From Coriobacteriales bacterium (GTDB lineage Bacteria > Actinomycetota > Coriobacteriia > Coriobacteriales > UBA8131), in contig JAISMZ010000056.1 in the NCBI GenBank assembly GCA_031276475.1, positions 1 to 7,271 of the forward strand: a DNA stretch of 7,271 bases. The letters run 5' to 3'. Position numbers and translations under genes: made by a program. Of the stretch, positions 1-5,704 are shown piece after piece (the stretch's first letter is position 1; each line of letters begins with the position of its first letter). The notes beneath the pieces are model-generated. The model was not told the origin of the DNA. It ran no database searches and saw only the letters and a program-made list of their open reading frames with translations.

Positions 1-26
1 CCTATGGCCCTTTTCAGCTCGCTCAT
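1..26 (-). CDS. 5' end of a gene downstream of thiM, cut by the window edge
   Basis: An ATG lies two bases after the thiM stop codon and opens nine codons (MSELKRAIG) before the window ends. The tight spacing suggests translational coupling with thiM, since no strong Shine-Dalgarno sequence is visible. Genes next to thiM in thiamin operons are commonly thiD (HMP/HMP-P kinase) or thiE (thiamin-phosphate synthase). The basic residues followed by 'AI' would suit a ThiD-like N-terminus, but nine residues cannot identify a protein. The product assignment is inference from context only. Confidence 0.45.
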
Positions 27-28
27 CT

Positions 29-898
29 TCAGCGGAGTTCTTCAACGTTTGCGCGCGCGTCCAGTGCCGCGCCGTCCAACTGCCCGATGGCGTCTATCAG
101 GGCGCTGCGAAAACTCGCGGTGCCGCCGCCGGTCGCAACAGCTGCGCCGTCGCCCGCGCCCGCCGTGGAGCCGCTGACTCGCTCGTAGGCCAGCTCTCCG
201 GCGACGCCCATCGTGGCAACGGCCGCCAGCGTGGCCTCCAGCGCCGCCTCGGGGTTGGCCACCACAAAGGCCGCAACCAGGGCCGAGAGCATGCAGCCGC
301 TGCCGGTGATGCGGGCCATCATGGCGTGCCCGTTGCGCACCGCGAACGCCCGTCCGTCCGGGCCGGCAACGATGTCTATGACGCCGGTGATCGCTACCAC
401 GGCTCCCGTGCGTGCGGCAAAGCGGCGGGCGACCTCGGCCAGGGCCTCAAGCCCCTGCTCGCCTACAGCATCCAAGTCGCTGGCATCCACGCCGCGGGTG
501 CTGCCGTCACCGGCAAAGAGGGTCTTGATCTCGGAGCTGTTGCCGCGAATCACCGTAAAGCGCAGGGCTTCCAGCAGCTCGCGGGCCGTATTCGTGCGCA
601 GGGACGAGGCACCGGCACCAACAGGGTCCAAGACCAGCGGATGCCCCAGTTTGTTGGCTGTGGCTCCCGCCAGCTGCATCGCGGGAATCGTCTGGCAGTT
701 CAGCGTGCCGATATTTATCACCAGAGCGTCGCAGATCGAGGTGATCTCAGCCGCCTCCTGTGGCTCATCGGCCATGATCGGCGAGGCACCGGCGGCCAAC
801 AGGATGTTGGCGACGTCGTTAACGGTCACATAGTTGGTGATGTTGTGGATCAGAGGCACGCGCCGCGCCACGGCAAGATGAAAAGGCGCAAGTTCCAT
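29..898 (-). CDS. thiM: Hydroxyethylthiazole kinase ThiM
   Basis: ThiM phosphorylates 4-methyl-5-(2-hydroxyethyl)thiazole with ATP, a cytoplasmic salvage step that supplies the thiazole half of thiamin. The protein (289 aa from the chosen start) carries the family landmarks in order: the N-terminal thiazole-binding stretch NITNYVTVNDVAN followed by GASPIMADEP, the LVLDPVGAGAS strand-loop, the VIRGNSSEI segment, and the nucleotide-binding/catalytic ITGSGCMLSAL motif with the conserved cysteine. The frame is open up to 958, but that extension lies inside the TPP riboswitch. The ATG at 898 follows a GGGAG Shine-Dalgarno sequence by seven bases and gives the usual N-terminus (MELAPFHL). Near the C-terminus an Ala/Gly/Thr-rich stretch after YERVSGS appears longer than in typical ThiM, where a short GPGSF-like link precedes the last helix. 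The next gene starts two bases after the stop. Regulation by the riboswitch is probably translational. Confidence 0.96.
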   Translation of the reverse strand: MELAPFHLAVARRVPLIHNITNYVTVNDVANILLAAGASPIMADEPQEAAEITSICDALVINIGTLNCQTIPAMQLAGATANKLGHPLVLDPVGAGASSLRTNTARELLEALRFTVIRGNSSEIKTLFAGDGSTRGVDASDLDAVGEQGLEALAEVARRFAARTGAVVAITGVIDIVAGPDGRAFAVRNGHAMMARITGSGCMLSALVAAFVVANPEAALEATLAAVATMGVAGELAYERVSGSTAGAGDGAAVATGGGTASFRSALIDAIGQLDGAALDARANVEELR

Positions 899-901
899 GA
901 T

Positions 902-1012
902 AAATCTCCCTTCGTTGGCATTACCCATATCAGGTGCGGGGCGCAGGGCGCGCCCCAAAGGGTCCAGGCATCCGCTGCCTGTTCTCAGCCCGCCTACGGG
1001 CTCCCCTGATTT
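902..1012 (-). promoter_or_regulatory. TPP riboswitch (THI element) controlling thiM
   Basis: Read on the minus strand, this leader has the conserved TPP-aptamer blocks in order: GGGGAGCCC, GGGCTGAGA, GACCCTTT, ACCTGATATGGGTAATGCC and AACGAAGGGA. Closing stem P1 can form between AAATC (1012-1008) and GATTT (906-902). GCCC/GGGC gives P2, and a small AGGCA/TGCCT hairpin (980-976 with 970-966) fills the variable arm. The 3' strand of P1 overlaps the end of the GGGAG ribosome-binding site (910-906), and thiM starts at 898. This fits ligand-dependent masking of translation initiation as in E. coli thiM, although transcriptional control cannot be excluded. An additional six-base-pair GC hairpin (956-951 with 943-938) lies between the GACCCTTT block and the ACCTGAT block. 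Confidence 0.95.
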
Positions 1013-1027
1013 CCGATTACTATTACT

Positions 1028-1150
1028 TTAGCAGACCGCCGCAGGCGTGAGCGCGGCGGCAGCAGACGCACGCCAGAATTTCCGGTGAACTACAGCCGCA
1101 GCCGCGGGCACGGCGGCGGGCAACATCCACCAAAACCTCCGGCGAAGCAT
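1028..1150 (-). CDS. Possible 40-residue small ORF overlapping the cimA stop
   Basis: An ATG shares its A with the cimA stop codon (TGATG) and opens 40 codons ending in TAA, 15 bases before the thiM riboswitch. The peptide begins MLRRRFWWML and continues with an Ala/Val-rich hydrophobic stretch, HRKFWR, and a second Ala-rich stretch. A basic-aromatic start followed by a hydrophobic run could be a small membrane peptide. The Shine-Dalgarno region is weak (gctgaag). GC-rich DNA often stays open for 40 codons by chance, and the Ala content may just reflect GCN codons, so this is a candidate only. The same bases contain a possible hairpin (1036-1042 with 1053-1059). Confidence 0.25.
   Translation of the reverse strand: MLRRRFWWMLPAAVPAAAAVVHRKFWRASAAAALTPAAVC
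1036..1059 (-). other. GC hairpin between cimA and the thiM riboswitch
   Basis: CCGCCGC (1036-1042) and GCGGCGG (1053-1059) form a seven-base-pair stem with a ten-base loop. On the minus strand no T-tract follows, so it is not a standard intrinsic terminator of the cimA transcript. It could be a weak or factor-dependent terminator, or chance in GC-rich DNA. Just downstream is TAAAGT (1030-1025), a poor match to a -10 box with no -35 partner that I can see. Whether thiM has its own promoter or is read from cimA is therefore unresolved. Confidence 0.25.
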
Positions 1151-2865
1151 CACTTCAGCAGGCCGTAAGTAATCGAGTCGACCAAAGCATCCCAGGACGC
1201 CTCGATGATATTCTCGCTAACGCCCACGGTACCCCAGCTGTGTTCGCCGTCGGTGGTCTCTATCCCTACGCGGGTTACGGCGCTGGTGCCGATGCTCTCA
1301 TCCAAAACGCGTACCTTATAATCGCTGAGGCGCAATAGATTTATCTGTGGATAAAAACGCCCGAGCGCCATCCGCAGCGCCTGGTCAAGCGCGTTTACCG
1401 GGCCGTTGCCCTCGGCGGTGGCGATATGGCGCTCACCATCAACAAAGATCTTGATCGTCGCCTCGGTGAGCACCGCGCCGTCGGCACGCTTCTCGGCAAT
1501 CACGCGAAAGCCCTCCAGGCGAAACACCTGCCAGGGGCTGCCCGTCTCGCTCAAAAGCAGCAGCGCCAGCGAGGCATCGGCCGCCTCATAGGAATAGCCG
1601 TGCTCCTCGCGGGCCTTCACATGAGATAGTAAGCTATTAAGCTCGCTTTCATCGCCGGGCAGCGCCACTCCCAGCTCGGCGGCTTTGCTTTGCAACGATG
1701 CCTTGCCCGCCAGCTCGCTGACCACAATGTGGGTAAAGTTGCCGATCAGTTCGGGGCGGACATGCTCGTAGGCGTCGCGCAACCGCGCCGTAGCGCTGGC
1801 GTGCAGGCCACCTTTGTGCGCGAAGGCGCTGGCACCCACATAGGGCTGATGCGCGTCCGGCGCGATGTTAAAGACCTCGGCAACGTATTGCGAGAGCGCC
1901 GTCAGCGAGCGCAGGTGTTGCGCTCCAATAACCTCGTAATTAAGCTTCAGCTCCAGATTGGCGAGCAGCGCGATCAGGTCGGCGTTGCCGGCGCGCTCAC
2001 CGTAGCCATTAACGGTGCCCTGTACCATCTGCGCACCGGCGCGCACCGCCTCCAGGGCGTTGGCCACGGCGCAGCCGCTGTCGTTGTGGGTGTGGATGCC
2101 CAGCTTGACGGCGGCGCTGCTCGCGGCTACCGGGAGCGACCCGGCACCGGCTCCTGAGCGCACCCCGGTCGCAGCAGCCGCCGCGCTCAGCTCGCTCGCA
2201 GTCGCGTGCGTCGCGCCGGCCGCCGCGCGCGGCTCAGTCGCGGCCCCAACCGGCACCGCCCCACCCCCCGCAAGCGCCTCCCGCGTCTCGCGCACCATCT
2301 GAGACACCTGTTGCGGCAACAGGCCGCCGTTGGTGTCGCAAAGCACCAAGACGTCAGCACCGGCCGCCGCCGCCGCGCGCAGCACCGCCAGGGCAAAGGC
2401 AGGGTCTTCGCGGTAGCCGTCAAAGTAATGCTCGGCGTCAAACAGCACCTGTTTGCCGGCCGCCACCAGAAAGGCCACCGACTCGGCGACCATCGCCAGG
2501 TTCTCCTCTGCGTCAGTTTCCAACACCAACTCCACCTGGCGGCTCCAGGCCTTGCCCACCAGGGTAACCGCAGGGGCCGCGCAGGCCGCAAGATAGCTTA
2601 GCTGCTCATCCTCCTCCACAGCGCTGTTTTTGCGCCGGGTAATGCCAAAGGCCACCAGCCGGGCCTGCCTGAGCGCGACGCGACCGGCGGCGTATTCGGC
2701 GAACAGTGCCGCGTCAACGGGGTTGGAGGCAGGAAACCCGGCCTCGATATAGGGCAGGCCAGCGGCATCCAGCCGGGCGACCGTGCGCAGCTTGTCCTCC
2801 AGCGTCAGATGCACGCCTTCGCGCTGCTGGCCGTCGCGCAGGGTGGTATCCAGTACGCTGAGCAT
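1150..2865 (-). CDS. cimA: (R)-citramalate synthase CimA
   Basis: CimA condenses pyruvate and acetyl-CoA to (R)-citramalate, the first committed step of threonine-independent isoleucine synthesis. The TIM-barrel catalytic domain opens with VLDTTLRDGQQREG (catalytic Arg in LRD), then IEAGFPASNP, the FDAEHYFDGY block, VLCDTNGGLLP, the metal-binding GIHTHND and NGYGERAGNADL. These match the CimA/LeuA2 branch rather than classical LeuA. The last ~125 residues form the LeuA-type regulatory domain (EGNGPVNALD, DYKVRVLDE, TVGVSENIIEASW), where isoleucine feedback would be expected. The frame is open to a GTG at 2928, but ATG 2865 puts DTTLRD at the usual distance from the N-terminus. The product is 571 aa, about 50 longer than usual. 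The excess is an Ala/Gly/Thr/Ser-rich insert (2110-2268) just before the strand carrying HTHND. There is no clear Shine-Dalgarno sequence at 2865, so translation may depend on coupling to the preceding small ORF, whose stop is one base upstream. Confidence 0.93.
   Translation of the reverse strand: MLSVLDTTLRDGQQREGVHLTLEDKLRTVARLDAAGLPYIEAGFPASNPVDAALFAEYAAGRVALRQARLVAFGITRRKNSAVEEDEQLSYLAACAAPAVTLVGKAWSRQVELVLETDAEENLAMVAESVAFLVAAGKQVLFDAEHYFDGYREDPAFALAVLRAAAAAGADVLVLCDTNGGLLPQQVSQMVRETREALAGGGAVPVGAATEPRAAAGATHATASELSAAAAATGVRSGAGAGSLPVAASSAAVKLGIHTHNDSGCAVANALEAVRAGAQMVQGTVNGYGERAGNADLIALLANLELKLNYEVIGAQHLRSLTALSQYVAEVFNIAPDAHQPYVGASAFAHKGGLHASATARLRDAYEHVRPELIGNFTHIVVSELAGKASLQSKAAELGVALPGDESELNSLLSHVKAREEHGYSYEAADASLALLLLSETGSPWQVFRLEGFRVIAEKRADGAVLTEATIKIFVDGERHIATAEGNGPVNALDQALRMALGRFYPQINLLRLSDYKVRVLDESIGTSAVTRVGIETTDGEHSWGTVGVSENIIEASWDALVDSITYGLLK
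2110..2268 (-). other. Low-complexity insert within CimA
   Basis: About 53 codons, rich in Ala, Gly, Ser and Thr, separate the helix ending in TREALAGGG from the strand VKLGIHTHND. In other CimA proteins this connection is a short loop. The reading frame is kept and conserved motifs resume at once on both sides, so this is an in-frame expansion and not a sequencing break. It would sit on a surface loop of the barrel. Confidence 0.6.
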
Positions 2866-2866
2866 C

Positions 2867-3031
2867 TCAGTCGCCGCTCGCCGCCAGCGGCACGACGGTG
2901 CGGCCAGCGGCGCAGGAGCGGGCGCCACCTGCTAGCAGCGCAGCGGCACAGACCCAAGCGCCGCCTGCCACCAGCGCGGCGCCGCAGCCACCCAACAATC
3001 CGCCGCCGCACACCGCAAAAAGCTTATTCAT
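2867..3031 (-). CDS. Possible small hydrophobic protein (54 aa) between ilvE and cimA
   Basis: The ATG overlaps the last codons of ilvE (gATGAATAA), and the TGA ends one base before the cimA ATG (TGAgATG), so the frame exactly fills the gap between the two genes. An AGAGG sequence lies three bases before the ATG, closer than ideal. The peptide begins MNKLFAVC, then has a long Gly/Ala/Leu/Val run with little charge, four cysteines (residues 8, 16, 28, 40), a single Trp, and a more polar tail from Arg38. It looks like a one-pass membrane peptide, and LLGGC at 12-16 loosely resembles a lipobox. I do not recognise a family. The two precise junctions favour a real or at least translated ORF that couples ilvE to cimA. 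The GC-driven composition argues for caution. Confidence 0.4.
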   Translation of the reverse strand: MNKLFAVCGGGLLGGCGAALVAGGAWVCAAALLAGGARSCAAGRTVVPLAASGD

Positions 3032-3959
3032 CAGCCTCTATCCGATACATCCAGCGCTCGTACTCGGACACCCTGCCGCTGACAATCTCAAAGAAGCGAC
3101 TCTGCAAGACGGTGGTCACCGGGCCGCGACTGCCGCCGCCGATGCGCCGTCCGTCGATAGCCGATATCGGCGTTACCTCGGCGGCGCTGCCGGTGAAGAA
3201 CACCTCGTCGGCCGTGTAGAGGTCGGTGCGCACCAGCGAACTCTCCTTAAGCGTATAGCCCAGGTCGCGGGCCAGCGTGATTATCGAGTCGCGGGTGATG
3301 CCGGCCAGGATGCCGTCCGAGAGCGGTGGCGTGTAAAGCGTCTGGTCGCGGACGATAAAGATGTTCTCACCCGAGCCCTCGGCCACCATGCCGGATTCGT
3401 TGAGCAGGATGGCCTCGCCATAGCCGTGATCGATTGCCTCCATATGCGCCAGTCCCGAGTTCAGATAACCGGCTGAAGATTTAACGGCTCCCGGCGTGGC
3501 GTTTGCCGAGCGCTGTCGCCAGGAACTGATGCCGGCAGTGATGCCGCTCGCCAGCGCCTCAGGCCCCAGATAGGCGTCCCAGGGCCAGACCGCGATGGCC
3601 ACATCCACCGGTGCCGGTCGCGGATTGACGCCCACCGCACCGTAGCCGCGAAAGGCTATTGGGCGCACGTAGCAGGAGCGCAGGTTGTTGGCGCGAATCA
3701 GATCGGCGGTCGCCTCCAACAGCTCGTCGGCCGTATAGTGCAGGGGCATGTCGATTATCGCCGCCGAGCGCACCAGGCGCTGCATGTGCTCGGGCAGACG
3801 AAAGACCTCGGAGCCGCTGTCGGTCTGATAGCAGCGCATCCCCTCAAAAACCGCCGTGCCGTAATGCAGCGCGTGCGACAGGATGTGCGTGGTTGCCTCC
3901 GCCCAGGCCAGTTTCTCGCCGTTCTTCCAGATATAGGTAGACTCCGCCAAAGCCGCCAT
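3024..3959 (-). CDS. ilvE: Branched-chain amino acid aminotransferase IlvE
   Basis: This PLP enzyme of fold-type IV transfers an amino group between glutamate and the 2-oxo acids of isoleucine, leucine and valine, the last step of their synthesis. The 311-residue protein matches the usual length. Landmarks are HYGTAVFEGMR (residues 32-42), YVRPIAFRGYG (97-107), the PLP Schiff-base lysine K160 in PGAVKSSAGYLNS, EAILLNESG followed by VAEGSGENIF (E194 contacts the PLP pyridine nitrogen), LAGITRDS, and FFTGSAAEVTPI near the C-terminus. The start is well fixed: a GGAGGAGG Shine-Dalgarno sequence sits just upstream of the ATG. That strong independent ribosome-binding site contrasts with neighbouring genes, which appear coupled. 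It lies about 50 bases downstream of lgt, and together with cimA gives the two ends of the citramalate-isoleucine route. Class IV also includes D-amino acid transaminase and ADC lyase, but these motifs and this length fit IlvE. Confidence 0.95.
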   Translation of the reverse strand: MAALAESTYIWKNGEKLAWAEATTHILSHALHYGTAVFEGMRCYQTDSGSEVFRLPEHMQRLVRSAAIIDMPLHYTADELLEATADLIRANNLRSCYVRPIAFRGYGAVGVNPRPAPVDVAIAVWPWDAYLGPEALASGITAGISSWRQRSANATPGAVKSSAGYLNSGLAHMEAIDHGYGEAILLNESGMVAEGSGENIFIVRDQTLYTPPLSDGILAGITRDSIITLARDLGYTLKESSLVRTDLYTADEVFFTGSAAEVTPISAIDGRRIGGGSRGPVTTVLQSRFFEIVSGRVSEYERWMYRIEADE

Positions 3960-4009
3960 AACTCCTCCTCCAATTAAAGGGAACGCAGGGCTTATGCTGT
4001 TCAGCTATT

Positions 4010-4864
4010 CTATACTTTGGAGGAGTCCGACGCTTCCTCAAGCTGCGGCAGTCCCTGCTGCGGCAGTCGTTTTCGGTGAGCAAACAGCAAAAACGCGATA
4101 CCGGCAACAATCATCGGCGCAGAAAGCAGCATTCCCATCGTCAGCCAGTCGCCAAAAAGGTAGCCGATCTGCGCGTCGGGCTGGCGCACGAACTCCACAA
4201 GCACACGAAAGACGCCGTAAAGCAGCAAGAACAGGCCAAGAAAGCTGCCGCGCGGGCGTGGGGGCTGTTTAAGTGCCAAGATGTTGAGGATAACGAACAT
4301 TACCGCGCCCTCAAGAGCCGCTTCGTAGAGCTGTGAGGGATGGCGTGGGACTGTGCCGCCGCCCGTGTCGCTGAAGATGACGCCCCAGGGCAGGTCGGTT
4401 GGCGCCCCCCAAAGCTCGCCGTTGATGAAGTTGGCGATGCGCACCAAGAAGATGCCTATCGGCGCGGCGATGACTATCAGGTCGCCGAGGGTCAACAGCG
4501 GCATCCTGGTGACGCGCGCAACCACAACCATCGCGATGACCATCCCCAGCAGGCCGCCATGAAACGACATGCCACCGCTGGCGATGCCGGTGATGATCTC
4601 GGCGGGATGGCTGAAGTAATAGTCGCCGCCGTAGAAGAGCGCATAGCCCAGGCGAGCGCCGACGATGATTCCAAAGGCCGAGGCCACCAGTACACTGAGC
4701 AGGGCATCGAGGCTGAAGCTGAGTCGCCAACGACGGGCGGTGTGCAGTATCAGCCAGCCACCCAAAAGCAGCCCGAAGAGATAGCCCAGCCCGTACCAGC
4801 GGATGGCGAAGGGGCCTATCCAGAAGGCCACCGGGTCGAGTGCGTGGTAGAGGTCATTGAGCAT
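4010..4864 (-). CDS. lgt: Prolipoprotein diacylglyceryl transferase Lgt
   Basis: Lgt moves diacylglycerol from phosphatidylglycerol to the lipobox cysteine of prolipoproteins, the first step of lipoprotein maturation in the cytoplasmic membrane. The 284-residue protein is mostly hydrophobic, with about seven membrane segments. It carries the family signatures: RWYGLGY (Tyr24), SGGMSFHGGLLG with His102 (equivalent to E. coli His103), RIANFINGELWG (Arg142, Asn145, Glu150), PRHPSQLYEAALEG, and FRVLVEFVRQPD (Arg220). The residue before the RIANF signature is Val where Gly is usual, a minor change. The tail after the last membrane segment is charged and Gln/Ser-rich. The start is three bases after the stop of the cysteine-rich upstream gene (TAAgccATG) and has no visible Shine-Dalgarno sequence, which implies translational coupling. 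Confidence 0.96.
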   Translation of the reverse strand: MLNDLYHALDPVAFWIGPFAIRWYGLGYLFGLLLGGWLILHTARRWRLSFSLDALLSVLVASAFGIIVGARLGYALFYGGDYYFSHPAEIITGIASGGMSFHGGLLGMVIAMVVVARVTRMPLLTLGDLIVIAAPIGIFLVRIANFINGELWGAPTDLPWGVIFSDTGGGTVPRHPSQLYEAALEGAVMFVILNILALKQPPRPRGSFLGLFLLLYGVFRVLVEFVRQPDAQIGYLFGDWLTMGMLLSAPMIVAGIAFLLFAHRKRLPQQGLPQLEEASDSSKV

Positions 4865-4867
4865 GGC

Positions 4868-5245
4868 TTAGTGGGGGGGCGGCGGGGCGGCAGCGACGGT
4901 CGCGGACGACGTGGCGGGTCGCGGGTCTGTGGGCGACGTGGCGGGTCGCGGGTCTGTGGGCGACACGGCAGGTCGCAAGCCGTCCGCAGGCGCGGCGAGA
5001 TCAGGCAACCGCGGGCCATTCACCAGAAAGTGCTCGCAAAAGCCACAGGTCTCTTTGATTGCCGCAGAGCGGTCGAGGGTCGGATCAAAAAACAGCTCAA
5101 ATGCCGTGGTTGTCTTATGTTGAGGACGATCGCAACGAGTGTAGCGGCACTCCGCCACACAAACGCCGTCACTACTGGAGACGGCATGGGGGCAGCGCGA
5201 CCACATCTCCTCGTCGCAACCGCGTTCCTGCCAGCAAAAACTCAC
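4868..5245 (-). CDS. Cysteine-rich protein of unknown function upstream of lgt
   Basis: I do not recognise this family. The frame is open from 5278 (TTG, overlapping the end of the NifU-like gene). GTG 5245 gives a 125-residue protein beginning MSFCWQERGC, and ATG 5206 is a further option; the start is uncertain. The N-terminal ~80 residues hold eight cysteines in a C-x5-C-x7-C-x10-C-x3-C-x4-C-x28-C-x2-C pattern, including RCPH, ECRYTRC and TCGFC. A polar segment with FELFFDP separates the first six cysteines from the last pair. This spacing suggests zinc or Fe-S binding. The C-terminal ~45 residues are Pro/Ala/Thr-rich with SPTDPRPAT repeated, and look disordered. No signal peptide or membrane segment is evident, so it is probably cytoplasmic. 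It sits between a NifU-type Fe-S protein and lgt, with its stop three bases before the lgt ATG, which supports real translation. Confidence 0.7.
   Translation of the reverse strand: MSFCWQERGCDEEMWSRCPHAVSSSDGVCVAECRYTRCDRPQHKTTTAFELFFDPTLDRSAAIKETCGFCEHFLVNGPRLPDLAAPADGLRPAVSPTDPRPATSPTDPRPATSSATVAAAPPPPH
4908..4988. repeat. 27-bp tandem repeat in the cysteine-rich gene
   Basis: Two identical 27-base units (4908-4934 and 4935-4961) are followed by a degenerate third from 4962. Each unit encodes nine residues on the minus strand (SPTDPRPAT), so copy changes keep the frame. The repeats are directly adjacent with no spacers. Replication slippage in GC-rich DNA is the simplest origin. Confidence 0.85.
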
Positions 5246-5261
5246 TTTACCAGAGCGGGCC

Positions 5262-5495
5262 TCAGAGGGCCGGCACAACCTTGGTGACCTCGGGGATATG
5301 CTCCTTGAGGACGCGCTCCACGCTGTTGGCCAAGGTCAGCTGACTCATCGGACAACCTTTACAGGCGCCTTGCAGCTCAACCGAGACGACGCCGTCGTCG
5401 CTGACCTCAACCAGCGAAACGTCGCCTCCATCGGCCTGCAACATCGGGCGAATAATATCCAGAACCTCGTTAACCCTCTCATTACTGATGCTCAT
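5262..5495 (-). CDS. NifU C-terminal-domain Fe-S scaffold protein
   Basis: A 77-residue protein consisting only of the NifU C-terminal (Nfu) domain, which binds a [4Fe-4S] cluster at a dimer interface and hands it to target proteins. The family features are VLDIIRPMLQADGGDV near the start, the cluster ligands Cys45 and Cys48 in LQGACKGCPMSQLTL, and a C-terminal VERVLKEHIPEV helix. The frame is open to 5546, but ATG 5495 has a GGAG sequence five bases upstream and gives the normal start. An alternative ATG at 5510 is also in frame. It appears to be the first gene of the row, about 75 bases after a TATAAT box. Stand-alone Nfu proteins commonly mature Fe-S enzymes; which clients it serves here is unknown. 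Confidence 0.92.
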   Translation of the reverse strand: MSISNERVNEVLDIIRPMLQADGGDVSLVEVSDDGVVSVELQGACKGCPMSQLTLANSVERVLKEHIPEVTKVVPAL

Positions 5496-5569
5496 GTCTT
5501 CTCCAAACATGGTTTGTCGTTCCAGCGCTTTCTGTCGACTCCGCACACAGCTGGGCCGGCGGATAAAAC

Positions 5570-5575
5570 ATTATA
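5570..5575 (-). promoter_or_regulatory. Candidate -10 box upstream of the NifU-like gene
   Basis: A perfect TATAAT lies on the minus strand, in a short AT-rich patch within GC-rich DNA, about 75 bases before the ATG at 5495. No good -35 hexamer is present at 16-18 bases upstream, and the bases before it (CGT) do not make an extended -10. If real, it would drive the row from the NifU-like gene through cimA. Confidence 0.4.
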
Positions 5576-5624
5576 ACGCAGCTGTCCACAACGTGCGGCG
5601 CGCGGCTCCACAAGCCCCCTGTCA

Positions 5625-5660
5625 GCCGAAGCCGCCCCCCAAGCGGGAGACGGCTTCGGC
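5625..5660. terminator. Strong hairpin downstream of the surface-protein fragment
   Basis: GCCGAAGCCG (5625-5634) pairs perfectly with CGGCTTCGGC (5651-5660) around a 16-base loop that can itself pair partly (C-run with GGG). It lies 45 bases after the stop at 5705 and before the TATAAT box at 5575, the expected place for a terminator. The pyrimidine tail (ctttcccctttc) is on the plus-strand side; the minus side continues tgacaggggg with no T-run. Termination of minus-strand transcription is therefore plausible but not textbook. The rest of 5576-5704 shows no gene that I can support. Confidence 0.45.
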
Positions 5661-5704
5661 CTTTCCCCTTTCAGCTCGCGTCCAAAGCCAGCTTAGTGAC
5701 TGCC

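Noticed and set aside
899..958. Upstream extension of thiM to 958
   Set aside because: The extra 20 residues would be encoded by the TPP aptamer; ATG 898 has a good Shine-Dalgarno sequence and gives the family-typical N-terminus.
213..1009. Plus-strand open frames opposite thiM and its riboswitch
   Set aside because: They run antisense to thiM and through a recognisable riboswitch, with compositions typical of shadow frames.
2866..2928. GTG start at 2928 for cimA
   Set aside because: The extension is an Ala/Pro/Arg-rich stretch unlike CimA N-termini, and ATG 2865 places DTTLRD normally. It is not fully excluded.
3960..4009. Promoter in the lgt-ilvE gap (TATAGA/TAGAAT-like bases near the lgt stop)
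   Set aside because: Several AT-rich hexamers are present, but none has a paired -35 at proper spacing, so I cannot support a specific promoter.
4908..4988. Possible CRISPR array
   Set aside because: The repeat units are adjacent without spacers, lie inside a coding frame, and no cas gene is nearby.
4340..5287. Long plus-strand open frame (315 codons) opposite lgt and the cysteine-rich gene
   Set aside because: It lies antisense to well-identified genes, has no family resemblance, is rich in Gly/Arg/Ala as expected of GC-rich antisense frames, and lacks a convincing ribosome-binding site.
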